Below, piece by piece: positions 46,397-54,794 of a stretch of 64,000 nucleotides of DNA. The stretch spans positions 47,189 to 111,188 of the forward strand of contig NZ_VCNP01000016.1 of the NCBI RefSeq assembly GCF_006782915.1, read 5' to 3'. This stretch comes from Streptomyces calvus (GTDB taxonomy: Bacteria; Actinomycetota; Actinomycetes; Streptomycetales; Streptomycetaceae). The notes beneath the pieces are model-generated. The model was not told where the DNA came from. It did not search any database and was given only the letters and a program-made list of their open reading frames with translations. Numbering within the stretch: position 1 is the first letter of the stretch; every line of letters begins with the position of its first letter. A program made the translations under genes and the position numbers.

Positions 46397-47707
46397 ATGC
46401 CCCGACACCTGAAGTCCCCCGTGCCCGCCGCGCACGTGACCGCGGCCCGGGCGGACGTCGCCGAGCGCGTCCGCGACATCCTCGACGACGTCCGCCGCAA
46501 CGGCGACGAGGCGGTCCGCCGGTACTCCGAGAAGTTCGACCACTGGAGCCCCGAGTCGTTCCGCCTGGCCCCGGACGAGATCCGGCGGATCGTCTCGCAG
46601 GTGCCCGACACGGTCCTGGACGACATCCGCTTCGTCCAGCAGCAGGTCCGCACGTTCGCCCAGGCACAGCGTGACGCGCTGGGCGACGTCGAGATCGAGA
46701 CGCTGCCCGGCGTCCACCTCGGCCACCGGCACGTCCCCGTGTCCGGCGCCGGCGCGTACGTGCCCGGCGGCCGGTACCCGCTGACCGCGTCGGCCCACAT
46801 GACGATCGTGACCGCCAAGGTGGCGGACGTCCCCCGCGTCGCCGCCTGCACCCCGCCCATCCGCGGCGAGGTCCCCGCGGCGACGGTCGCGGCGATGCAC
46901 CTCGCGGGCGCCGACGAGATCTACCTGCTGGGCGGCGTCCAGGCCGTCGCCGCGCTGGCCCTGGGAACCGAGACGATCGGGCGCGTCCCGATGCTCGCCG
47001 GCCCCGGCAACGCGTACGTGGCGGAGGCCAAGCGGCAGTTGTTCGGTGAGGTCGGCATCGACCTGTTCGCCGGGCCGACCGAGATCCTGGTGATCGCCGA
47101 CGAGCACGCCGACCCGTTCGTGGTGGCCGTCGACCTGCTGTCGCAGGCGGAGCACGGCCCGGACTCCCCGGCCGTGCTGGTCACCACGTCCGAGGAGCTG
47201 GGCCGCGAGGTCGAGCGGCACGTGGAGCGTCTGCTGCCCGGCATGCCCACCCGGGACTTCGCCGCGCCGGCCTGGCGCGACCACGGCGAGATCGTGGTCG
47301 TTGACACCCTCGACGAGGCCTTCGCCGTCGCCGACTCCTATGCCAGCGAGCACGTGGAGGTGCTGACCGAGAACCCGCGCCAGGCGCTCACGCAGATGCG
47401 GGACTACGGTGCGCTCTTCCTCGGCGAGGGCACCTGCGTCTCCTACGGCGACAAGGTCATCGGCACCAACCACGTCCTGCCCACCCGCGGCGCCGCCCGC
47501 TACACCGGGGGCCTGTGGGTCGGCAAGTACCTCAAGACGGTGACGTACCAGGAGGTCACCGACACGGCGTCCTCCGCGCTGCTCGGCGAGGTGTGCGGGC
47601 GGGCCGCGCGCGTCGAACTCTTCGAGGGCCACGCCCGCTCCGGTGACGTCCGCGCCGCCAAGTACGGCAAGGGCAGCCTGCCGTGGAACGAGGAGGGCGC
47701 CGCATGA
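46397..47707 (+). CDS. HisD-family zinc dehydrogenase, second copy
   Basis: 436 residues from ATG 46397. Signatures match the first copy: GPGNAYVAEAKRQLFG, GPTEILVIAD, SQAEHGPDSPA, ASEHVEV (catalytic Glu-His) and GTNHVLPTR. It sits inside the operon, between hydrolase and SDR, so a catabolic alcohol-to-acid oxidation is likely and histidine synthesis unlikely. HpsN-like sulfopropanediol 3-dehydrogenase or another diol or aldonate dehydrogenase are the main options. Confidence 0.78.
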   Translation: MPRHLKSPVPAAHVTAARADVAERVRDILDDVRRNGDEAVRRYSEKFDHWSPESFRLAPDEIRRIVSQVPDTVLDDIRFVQQQVRTFAQAQRDALGDVEIETLPGVHLGHRHVPVSGAGAYVPGGRYPLTASAHMTIVTAKVADVPRVAACTPPIRGEVPAATVAAMHLAGADEIYLLGGVQAVAALALGTETIGRVPMLAGPGNAYVAEAKRQLFGEVGIDLFAGPTEILVIADEHADPFVVAVDLLSQAEHGPDSPAVLVTTSEELGREVERHVERLLPGMPTRDFAAPAWRDHGEIVVVDTLDEAFAVADSYASEHVEVLTENPRQALTQMRDYGALFLGEGTCVSYGDKVIGTNHVLPTRGAARYTGGLWVGKYLKTVTYQEVTDTASSALLGEVCGRAARVELFEGHARSGDVRAAKYGKGSLPWNEEGAA

Positions 47708-48477
47708 GCGGCCGCACGGCACCACTGGCCGGCCGCACCGCACTCGTCACCGGCGGAGGCAGCGGACTCGGCCGGGCCGTCGCACGCTCCCTGCTCGCCG
47801 ACGGCGCCCGGGTGGTGATCACGGGCCGCGACGAGAGCAGGCTCGAGGAGACCGCGTCACGGCTCGGCCCGCAGGTGTCGTACCGCGTCTGCGACGTCTC
47901 GAGCCCCGACGACGTCGAAGAACTCGCCCGGAGTCTGGCCGGCGAGGAGATCTCGATCCTGGTCAACAACGCCGGCATCGCCGGCCCGGTGGCGCCGCTG
48001 ACCGAGATCGCACCGCGGGACTGGGACGAGGTCTTCGACGTGAACGTGCGCGGGGTGTTCCTGATGTGCCGGGCCTTCCTGCCCGCCATGACCGCGCGCG
48101 GCGCGGGCGACGTGGTCAACATCGCCTCGGTGTCGGGCAAGCGTCCGTTGCTGCGCCGCACCCCGTACTGCGCGTCGAAGATGGCGGTCATCGGTCTCAC
48201 CGCCACCCTGGCCGGTGAGGTCGGCCCGCTGGGCGTCACGGTCAACTCCCTCTCTCCCGGGCCGGTCGAGGGCCCGCGCATGGAGCGCAACTTCCGTCTG
48301 GAGGCGGAACGCACCGGCAGCACCTACGAGCAGGCCGAGCAGGCGTTCGTGGCGCGCTCGGCGCTGGGCCGGATGGTCACCGAGGACGAGGTGGGCGAGG
48401 CCGTCAGCGCGATGCTGCGCATGCGGGGGCTGTGCGGGGCCGACATCGACCTGTCCGCGGGGATGGTGGCACGGTGA
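47704..48477 (+). CDS. SDR-family oxidoreductase
   Basis: 257 residues, ATGA overlap with the HisD-like gene. Cofactor loop TGGGSGLGRAV, NNAG at NAGIAG, and the active site Ser...Tyr-x3-Lys in SVSGKRPLLRRTPYCASK. An acidic cofactor clue is absent after the second strand (ITGRDESRL), which suggests NADP as an option. It probably interconverts an alcohol and a ketone in the same pathway. Confidence 0.87.
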   Translation: MSGRTAPLAGRTALVTGGGSGLGRAVARSLLADGARVVITGRDESRLEETASRLGPQVSYRVCDVSSPDDVEELARSLAGEEISILVNNAGIAGPVAPLTEIAPRDWDEVFDVNVRGVFLMCRAFLPAMTARGAGDVVNIASVSGKRPLLRRTPYCASKMAVIGLTATLAGEVGPLGVTVNSLSPGPVEGPRMERNFRLEAERTGSTYEQAEQAFVARSALGRMVTEDEVGEAVSAMLRMRGLCGADIDLSAGMVAR

Positions 48478-49295
48478 TCGCGTGGAGCACGGCGCACCGC
48501 AGCCTCAAACGGCGCCTGGCGGACGGCGAGCACCTGCGGGGCGCCCTGCTGCGGCTTCCCTCGGAGACGCTGGTGGAGATGGCGGGGGTCGCGGGACTGG
48601 ACTTCGTCGTCATCGACTGCGAGCACGGGCCGGCCGACACGGCGCTGCTCCAGCAGCACCTCACGGCCGCGGCAGCACACGGGATCGACGTCCTGGTCCG
48701 CGTCGGGTCGAACGAGCCGGCGCTCGCGCTGCGCTGCCTCGACCTGGGCGCCGCCGGGCTGATCCACCCGCACGTGGACAGCCGTGAGGACGCCGCGCGG
48801 GCGGTGGCCGCCAGCCATTACCCGCCGTGGGGGAATCGCGGTTTCGCCACGTACAGCAGAGCGGGCCGGTTCGGCACGGTGACGGCGGCCGACCATGTGG
48901 CGGCGTCCCGCGAGACCCTGGTCGTGACGATGATCGAGACGCGGCGCGCCTGCGACGACGCCGACGCGATCGCCGGCACCGACGGAGTGGACGCGGTCCT
49001 GGTGGGCCCCGCCGACCTGGCCGCGGACTGCGGCTTCCCGGAGCCCGCCGTCGTCGACGGGCTGATCGCCCGGGCGCACGACGCGGCCCGGGCCCACCGG
49101 CGCGCGATCATGACGATCGTGCCGAGCCTCGACGCCGCCCTGGCCGCCGAGCGCCAGGGCTGCCGGCTGATCGTCTACAACATGGCGCACGTGCTCATGG
49201 ACACCCTGCGCGTCCTGGCCGCGACCGGGACGACGGGCCCGTCCGGCAGGACAGGTGCGTCCGGTACGACAGGCACGACCGCCGACCCCGTCTGA
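48474..49295 (+). CDS. HpcH/HpaI-type aldolase
   Basis: 273 residues from GTG 48474, overlapping the SDR stop as GTGA. HpcH/HpaI landmarks: GLDFVVIDCEHGP near the start, metal-binding Glu in TMIETRRACDDA, and AVLVGPADLAADCGFP. Family enzymes split a 2-keto-acid adduct into pyruvate and an aldehyde, using Mg or Mn. The last residues are a low-complexity Thr/Gly tail. As the last overlapping gene of the operon it could supply pyruvate. Confidence 0.82.
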   Translation: MIAWSTAHRSLKRRLADGEHLRGALLRLPSETLVEMAGVAGLDFVVIDCEHGPADTALLQQHLTAAAAHGIDVLVRVGSNEPALALRCLDLGAAGLIHPHVDSREDAARAVAASHYPPWGNRGFATYSRAGRFGTVTAADHVAASRETLVVTMIETRRACDDADAIAGTDGVDAVLVGPADLAADCGFPEPAVVDGLIARAHDAARAHRRAIMTIVPSLDAALAAERQGCRLIVYNMAHVLMDTLRVLAATGTTGPSGRTGASGTTGTTADPV

Positions 49296-49410
49296 GGGCC
49301 GGACGCGGCCCGGGCCCTCCGGCAGGCGGCGTCCCGCACCCTGCGGGACGCGCCGCGCCGAGCTCTCGGCTGCCGTCTTCCGGTGGCGCCGAATCCGGTG
49401 CGCACACCCC

Positions 49411-49464
49411 TTGACGCCCCACATCCGGATCCTTAGTGTTCCCGACCAGTTCATACGTATGCAC
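49411..49464 (+). promoter_or_regulatory. Promoter and operator of the MFS gene
   Basis: TTGACG at 49411-49416 and TAGTGT at 49434-49439 (17-bp spacing). CATACGTATGCAC at 49452-49464 follows, about where transcription starts. It shares the operator of the bicupin promoter. A C/T-rich stretch of short repeats fills 49490-49595. Confidence 0.6.
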
Positions 49465-49605
49465 CGCCTTGCGTACGCCACACTCCCCAGCCCCACCCGA
49501 GTCCCCACCCCCGTCCCACACCTGTCCCCTCCCCGCTCCCCTCTCCCTCCCCGCTCCCCCCTCCCTCCCCGCTCCCCTCCCCGTCCCCGCGCGATCGGAG
49601 AACCC

Positions 49606-50952
49606 ATGTCCGCCGCAGCGCCACCCACCCAGACCCCCGACTCCACCCAGGTCGATCCGCACAAGCGGAAGGAGATACGCCGAGCCATCGGCGCGGGCAG
49701 CATCGGCAATTTCGTCGAGCAGTTCGACTACGGCCTGTACGGCTACATGGCGCCGATCATGGCCCCGGCGTTCTTCCCCGAGAGCGACCGGACCGTGGCG
49801 GTGCTCGGCACGTACGCGATCATCGCCATCGCCTGCCTGTTCCGTCCGCTCGGCGGCACCCTCGTGGGCCGCTGGGGCGACCGGGTCGGCCGCAAGAAGA
49901 CGCTGCTGTGGACCATCGTGGTCATGGGCGTGACCACCGGCCTGATCGGTCTGCTGCCCACGTACCAGCAGATCGGCATCGGTGCGCCGGTCCTGCTCCT
50001 GCTGCTCCGCGTCGTGCAGGGCGCGGTCTCGGGCGGTGAGTACGTCGGGGCCGTCGCGTTCATCGTGGAGTGGGCGGAGCCGAACCGGCGGGCCTACTAC
50101 ACGTCGTACGCCTCCAACAGCTGCTTCGTCGGCATCCTGGCGGGTGCCGGTACGGCGGCCCTGACCAGCTGGGTGTTCGACGGCCAGGCCCTGGACTCCT
50201 ACGGCTGGCGCATCCCGTTCCTGCTGGCGGTGCCGCTCAGCCTGGTCGGGATGTGGCTGCGCCGGCACATCGAGGAGACCCCGGAGTTCGTGCGCGCCAC
50301 CGAGGAGGGCACGGACGTCGTCAAGGCGCCGGTCCGGGAGGCGCTGCGCTCGCAGTGGCGGCCGATCCTGGTCTTCTGCGGCGTCTCGATCATGCTCGCG
50401 ATCCTCTCCTACACCTGGGTCACGTTCTATCCGCAGTACCTGACCGACACGCTCGGCCTGCCGCGCTGGATGGGCCTGGCCTCGAACGCCATCTCCATCG
50501 CCGTCCTCATCCCGACCCTGCCGCTGGCCGGCATGCTGTCGGACCGCATCGGGCGCAAGCCGATGCTGGTCACCGGCGCCATCGCCTGCATCGTGCTCGT
50601 CCCGGTCGCCTTCCGGGTCGGCGAGCAGGGCACCTTCGGGGCGGCCGTGGCCAGCCAGCTCATCTACATCGTCCCGGAGTTCTTCCTCACGGGCATCGTC
50701 ACCGTCTGCGCGGCCGAACTCTTCTCCACCCGCACCCGGTTCAGTGCCAGTGCCATCGCGTACAACAGCTCGTTCTCCATCTTCATGGGCATCACGCCGT
50801 TCGTCGCGACGCTGCTGGTCAGCACCTTCGGCACGATCTACGCCGTCTGGGCCTACCTGGCGGTGGGTGCTCTCCTGGCCCTGGTCGTCGTGAGCGCCTT
50901 CATGACGGAGACGTACCGGAGCCAGCTGGGCGCGGACAAGTTCGCCCGCTAG
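49606..50952 (+). CDS. MFS transporter (metabolite:H+ symporter type)
   Basis: 448 residues from ATG 49606 with GGAG upstream. About twelve membrane segments. The loop signature is GRWGDRVGRKKTL, with its second-half counterpart GMLSDRIGRKPML. The N-terminal NFVEQFDYGLYGYMAP is typical of the ShiA/ProP/KgtP branch, which takes up carboxylates and other small polar compounds. Located between the aldolase and SnoaL genes under the same operator type, it is the likely importer of the island's substrate. Confidence 0.85.
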   Translation: MSAAAPPTQTPDSTQVDPHKRKEIRRAIGAGSIGNFVEQFDYGLYGYMAPIMAPAFFPESDRTVAVLGTYAIIAIACLFRPLGGTLVGRWGDRVGRKKTLLWTIVVMGVTTGLIGLLPTYQQIGIGAPVLLLLLRVVQGAVSGGEYVGAVAFIVEWAEPNRRAYYTSYASNSCFVGILAGAGTAALTSWVFDGQALDSYGWRIPFLLAVPLSLVGMWLRRHIEETPEFVRATEEGTDVVKAPVREALRSQWRPILVFCGVSIMLAILSYTWVTFYPQYLTDTLGLPRWMGLASNAISIAVLIPTLPLAGMLSDRIGRKPMLVTGAIACIVLVPVAFRVGEQGTFGAAVASQLIYIVPEFFLTGIVTVCAAELFSTRTRFSASAIAYNSSFSIFMGITPFVATLLVSTFGTIYAVWAYLAVGALLALVVVSAFMTETYRSQLGADKFAR

Positions 50953-50992
50953 CGCGACCGGAAACCCGGTCCCCGGCGCCCCGGCCGCCCCC

Positions 50993-51058
50993 GGGCAGCC
51001 TCCCCCGGCGACCCGGCGGGCAGCCTCCCCCGGCGACCCGGCGGGCGGCCTCCCCGGC
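50993..51058. repeat. 25-bp tandem repeat, about 2.6 copies
   Basis: GGGCAGCCTCCCCCGGCGAC plus CCGGC repeats at 50993, 51018 and, in part, 51043. It lies between the MFS stop and the next operator. Confidence 0.75.
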
Positions 51059-51080
51059 TACCCTCCCCTTCAGCCACCTA

Positions 51081-51093
51081 CATACGCATTCAC
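51081..51093. promoter_or_regulatory. Operator candidate CATACGCATTCAC before the SnoaL-like gene
   Basis: It matches the operator before the bicupin at 12 of 13 positions and lies 24 bp ahead of the gene start. No clear -35/-10 pair was found. Confidence 0.5.
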
Positions 51094-51116
51094 ATCACTA
51101 CCGGAACGGAAGCACC

Positions 51117-52115
51117 ATGCCTCTGGACCCCGTCGCGTACCTCCCCTACAAGGACCCGGACGACTTCATCCGCGAGGTGACCGACCGCATCTGGGTCGAC
51201 CGCGACATCGCCTACATCGTCGACAACTACGAGCCCGACTCGATCGTGCACACCAGCCTCGGCACCGTCGTGGGCCGGGACGGTGTCATCGAGGGCAGCA
51301 CCATGCGCATGGGCAGCACTCCGGGGCACATCGGCCAGGCCGAGGACGTGGTGTGGGAGGCGCGCGGCGACGACGCCTTCCTCAGCTCCCACCTGGTCTT
51401 CTCCGCCGACGAACACCTCGTGGACGGCCGCAACATCCGCATCCGCAAGCGCACGGTGGCCAACTGCCTGTACCGGCGCGGCCGGATGGTCGAGGAATGG
51501 GTGGTGCGCGACGACCTGGCCGACTGCCTGCAGAGCGGCCTGGACCCGGACGAGGTGGCCCGCGGGCTGACCTTCCAGGGGTACAGCGGCTCGATGCTGG
51601 AGGAACCGCCGGCGGACGTGCTGCGGGCCGGGGTCAGCGGTGCGCGTCCGGACGAGTTCCGTCCCGAGTGCGAGATGGTGCTCGAGTTCATCGACGAGGT
51701 GTGGACGCAGCGCCGGCTGAACAAGGTCAAGGACTTCATGGACCGGGACCTGTTCCTCCACACGATCGGCGACCACACCGTCATCCGGCCCGAGCGCTAC
51801 CAGAGCGACCTCCTCACCACGGTCGCTCCGTTCCCCGACGCGCGGTTCGCCGTCCGCGACATCCAGACGAACCACTCCCCGCGGTACGCGGGCCTGCGCG
51901 TCGCCGTGCTGTGGACGATGCACGGCACCTACCGCGGCGTCGCGACCTTCGGTCCCCTCACCGGCCGGCCGGTCACGGTGCTCGGCGTCTCGCAGTTCCT
52001 GATCCAGGAGGGCCGCATCGTCAAGGAGGTCCGTGTCTACGACGAGATCTCGCTGCGTGCGCAGATCAACGCGGGCCGCGGGGACGGTCCCCAGGTCGAA
52101 GTCAACATCTACTGA
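51117..52115 (+). CDS. Double SnoaL/NTF2-like protein
   Basis: 332 residues from ATG 51117. Two NTF2-like alpha+beta cone domains: about 15-155 (FIREVTDRIWVDRDIAYIVD; MVEEWVVRDD) and about 185-320 (EFIDEVWTQRRLNKVKDFM; RIVKEVRVYDEISL). Each keeps the helix-start Asp/Trp and the closing strand of SnoaL polyketide-cyclase-like or ester-cyclase-like proteins. They act as lyases, isomerases or hydratases. It is the last gene of the island, followed by a strong terminator. Confidence 0.72.
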   Translation: MPLDPVAYLPYKDPDDFIREVTDRIWVDRDIAYIVDNYEPDSIVHTSLGTVVGRDGVIEGSTMRMGSTPGHIGQAEDVVWEARGDDAFLSSHLVFSADEHLVDGRNIRIRKRTVANCLYRRGRMVEEWVVRDDLADCLQSGLDPDEVARGLTFQGYSGSMLEEPPADVLRAGVSGARPDEFRPECEMVLEFIDEVWTQRRLNKVKDFMDRDLFLHTIGDHTVIRPERYQSDLLTTVAPFPDARFAVRDIQTNHSPRYAGLRVAVLWTMHGTYRGVATFGPLTGRPVTVLGVSQFLIQEGRIVKEVRVYDEISLRAQINAGRGDGPQVEVNIY

Positions 52116-52132
52116 GCGTCGCTGACGCGGCC

Positions 52133-52164
52133 GGGCCCGCCACCGGAAGGCCGGTGGCGGGCCC
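52133..52164. terminator. Strong terminator hairpin
   Basis: GGGCCCGCCACCGG, loop AAGG, CCGGTGGCGGGCCC: a 14-bp perfect stem 17 bp past the SnoaL-like stop, ahead of a convergent operon. Confidence 0.85.
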
Positions 52165-52323
52165 GCGTGCGCCGTGCCCGCACGGTCGGCCCGGTTCCGG
52201 CCACGGCAGAACGCCGGTCGGCCTGCGCGTGGCGCACGGGGACAGCGCGGGAGCACAGCGAGGGCAGTGCCGAGGGCTGTGCGGGAGCGGTACGGGGGGC
52301 AGTGCGGGAACGGTACGGGGGCG

Positions 52324-52400
52324 GTGCGGGGGCGGTCGCCTGGGCTGGATGCGCCGAGAGCCCGGGCAGTGCGGGGGCGGTTGCCCGGGCTGGATGCGCC
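52324..52400. repeat. 32-bp direct repeat, two copies
   Basis: The block ending CTGGGCTGGATGCGCC and its near copy start at 52324 and 52369, in a 260-bp gene-free gap rich in GTGCGGG repeats. Confidence 0.65.
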
Positions 52401-52424
52401 GGGACCGCCCCCGCTCGCCGTGTT

Positions 52425-53291
52425 TCAGGCGCCGGGCGAAGACGGCTCCTCGGTGCGGGTGTCCGTGCGTGCTCCGTCCCGGCGCAGCAGCAGGACCACG
52501 GCGGTGACCGCCGCCACCGCGGCGAGGACGAGCAGCAGGACCCGGTCCGGCACCGCACTGCCGATGCGCAGCAGACGCTCCTCCAGTCCCGCTTCCGTCT
52601 CGACGCTGATCGGTGACGGCAGCGCCGCGGTGCCGTCGAAGGCCAGGAAGAGCACTCCGAGCAGGATGAACAGCGTGCCGCCGGCGAGGGACGTGGTGTG
52701 CCAGGACAACGGCCCGAGCCGCAGGGTGCGTCCCCGCAGCCAGCGTTTGCGGCCGAGGTCGAAGCGGTCCCACAGCAGGGCCAGGACGAACAGCGGCACG
52801 GCCATGCCGAGTGCGTACACCGCCAGCAGCAGTCCACCGTGGACCGGTCGTCCGCCGAGCGCGGCGATGGTGAGGACGGAACCGAGGACGGGCCCGGCGC
52901 AGAAGCCCGCCAGGCCGTAGACCGTTCCGAGGGCGAACACGGACAGCACCGACCCGGACCGCCGTGCGCCCGCGGCTTCCTGGAGCCGGCGCACCCCGAA
53001 CCCGAACCCGAGGATCTGCGCCACGCCCAGCACGATCACGGTCCAGCCGCCGACGGTGACCAGCAGGTCACGGTGACCGTAGAAGAGGCGGCCGGCGAAC
53101 GACCCGGCGACGCCGAGCGGCACCAGGGTGGTGCACAGCCCGAGGTAGAACAGCACGGTGCGCGCCAGCAGTTTCGTCGCGCTGGTGAAGGAGTAGGCGA
53201 AGAAGGCCGGCAGCAGCAGGGCACTGCACGGGCTCACCAGGGCCAGCAGGCCGCCGAGGAACGCGGCCAGGACACTCGCGTCGCCGTTCAC
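52425..53291 (-). CDS. CcdA/DsbD-type thiol-electron transporter
   Basis: 288 residues from GTG 53291, overlapping the DsbA-like stop as GTGA. Six or seven membrane segments. Two conserved single cysteines stand in the CcdA positions (VSPCSALLLPAF and GFCAGPVLGS); in the family they carry reducing power across the membrane. A soluble C-terminal tail follows the last membrane segment. Paired with the DsbA-like gene it forms a thiol-disulfide unit for exported proteins or a specific substrate. Confidence 0.82.
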   Translation of the reverse strand: MNGDASVLAAFLGGLLALVSPCSALLLPAFFAYSFTSATKLLARTVLFYLGLCTTLVPLGVAGSFAGRLFYGHRDLLVTVGGWTVIVLGVAQILGFGFGVRRLQEAAGARRSGSVLSVFALGTVYGLAGFCAGPVLGSVLTIAALGGRPVHGGLLLAVYALGMAVPLFVLALLWDRFDLGRKRWLRGRTLRLGPLSWHTTSLAGGTLFILLGVLFLAFDGTAALPSPISVETEAGLEERLLRIGSAVPDRVLLLVLAAVAAVTAVVLLLRRDGARTDTRTEEPSSPGA

Positions 53292-54100
53292 CGGGCGTCC
53301 TTTGCCGCTGCCTCGATGGCCTGCCTGAAGGTGTCGACCGGCTGGGCGCCGAGCACGGGAACGTCGTTGACCAGGAAGGCGGGTGTGCTGCTGACGCCGA
53401 GGGAGTAGCCCTCCTCCTGGTCCCGCCGGACGGCCTCGGCCGCCTCGTCGGACGCCATGTCCTTCCGGAACCGGTCGAGGTCCTTCACCCCGGCGGCCCG
53501 GGCCATGCCGGTCACCTTGTCAGCGGCGAAGGCACCCGAGTTCCGCTTGTGTGTCGTGCCGTACGCCTGGTCGTGGAACTCCCAGAACCGGTCCTGCTGT
53601 CCGGCGGCCCAGGCCGCGCGGGCGGCCTGCTCGGACTCCTCGCCGAAGATCGGGAAGTTGCGCCACTCGATGCGCAGGAGCCCCTTGTCGACGTAGGAGC
53701 GGATCAGTTCCGGCTCGGTGTCGCGGGCGAACTTGCCGCAGTAGGGGCACTGGAAGTCCGAGTACTCGATCATGACGACGGGAGCGTCGGCGCGTCCCAC
53801 GGCCAGGGGGTCGTCGGCGTCCCGGCGGGCCAGTGCGCGCAGCGCGTCGGCCTGGGCGTCGGCCTGGGCGTCGGGTCCGGTGGTCTCGGTGGCGGCCGCG
53901 TCCCGGGAGGCGCCGCCGGACGAGGTGTCGTCGAGGGTGAAGGCCAGGACCGTCGCGACGACGGCGGTCAGTGCGGCCACCGCCGCGGCGACCGTGCGGC
54001 GGCGCCGGCGACGGACGCGGGCAGCGGACGGAGAAGAGGACGAAGAAGACGAAGAAGACGAAGAAGACGAAGGGGAGGCAGGGGAGGCAGAGGACGGCAT
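53288..54100 (-). CDS. Membrane-anchored DsbA-like thioredoxin
   Basis: 270 residues from ATG 54100. A serine-rich start (a run of about 13 serines coded by repeated AAGACG-type triplets), a basic stretch and one membrane segment (VAAAVAALTAVVATVLAF) precede the DsbA domain. The active site is CPYC in SDFQCPYCGKFA, and the cis-proline loop is SSTPAFLVND. It oxidises or isomerises disulfides outside the membrane. The upstream open frame to 54166 is not supported. Confidence 0.85.
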   Translation of the reverse strand: MPSSASPASPSSSSSSSSSSSSSPSAARVRRRRRRTVAAAVAALTAVVATVLAFTLDDTSSGGASRDAAATETTGPDAQADAQADALRALARRDADDPLAVGRADAPVVMIEYSDFQCPYCGKFARDTEPELIRSYVDKGLLRIEWRNFPIFGEESEQAARAAWAAGQQDRFWEFHDQAYGTTHKRNSGAFAADKVTGMARAAGVKDLDRFRKDMASDEAAEAVRRDQEEGYSLGVSSTPAFLVNDVPVLGAQPVDTFRQAIEAAAKDAR

Positions 54101-54262
54101 GAGGGCAACCTTGTGCTGGGTACGAGTGGTGGACAGCGCTCGGCACGAGCGGGCGGGCGGCATCACCCGGGGTCGGGCGCACGGCGGTCCTGCCGTGCGA
54201 GCGGCCCGCGTCCGGTCGGGTCCGGGCGGCGCGCGGCGCGCGGGAACGCGCGGGCGCTCGGC

Positions 54263-54700
54263 CTACATCCGCAAGCGGTCGAGTACGGACGGCGCTGTCG
54301 GCGGGGAGAGCCCCGAGATCACCACGTCCCGGCACACGTCGGCCCACACCGTGGGCGGTGTTTCGGCCGGCGGTCCGACGGCCCAGAGCACGATGTCCGT
54401 CGCCTGCGCGAGGCGCAGGTCCGGCTGGGCGACGAAGACCTTCCTGCACGGTGCGGGACTGCCGGGTGCCTCACAGCGGGAGGAGCCGTCGCGCGCCGTC
54501 TCGGCCGCGCCGCCGGCCTCCTCGGCGGTGACGTCCGTCGAGGCGGTCGCGATCACCCGGCTCTGCTGCGCCGCGGCGTCGGCGGGGTCGACGTAGGACA
54601 GTGCACGTGTGCCGCACGCCCACGCGCCCACGACGAGGAGCAGCGACAGCAGCGCGAGGAGGCGGCGGCGCGCTCCCGCGTGTCGCGTCGTCGCGGTCAC
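54263..54700 (-). CDS. Small exported protein of unknown function
   Basis: 145 residues from GTG 54700. One N-terminal hydrophobic segment, RLLALLSLLLVVGAWAC, with WAC as a possible but not classic lipobox. The rest has three cysteines in the middle (RCEAPG, PCRKVF and DVCRDV), which could form disulfides with the neighbouring DsbA/CcdA pair. No family recognised. The alternative start at 54751 would add 17 residues. Confidence 0.55.
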   Translation of the reverse strand: MTATTRHAGARRRLLALLSLLLVVGAWACGTRALSYVDPADAAAQQSRVIATASTDVTAEEAGGAAETARDGSSRCEAPGSPAPCRKVFVAQPDLRLAQATDIVLWAVGPPAETPPTVWADVCRDVVISGLSPPTAPSVLDRLRM

Positions 54701-54794
54701 CGCCCGGCTCCCGGAGGCTCCGGAAGGAGTCGGCAGCGCCTCGCACCGCACCCGGCCGCCACCGGGCCGGCGGCCCGCCCGGGCCCCGTCACCG

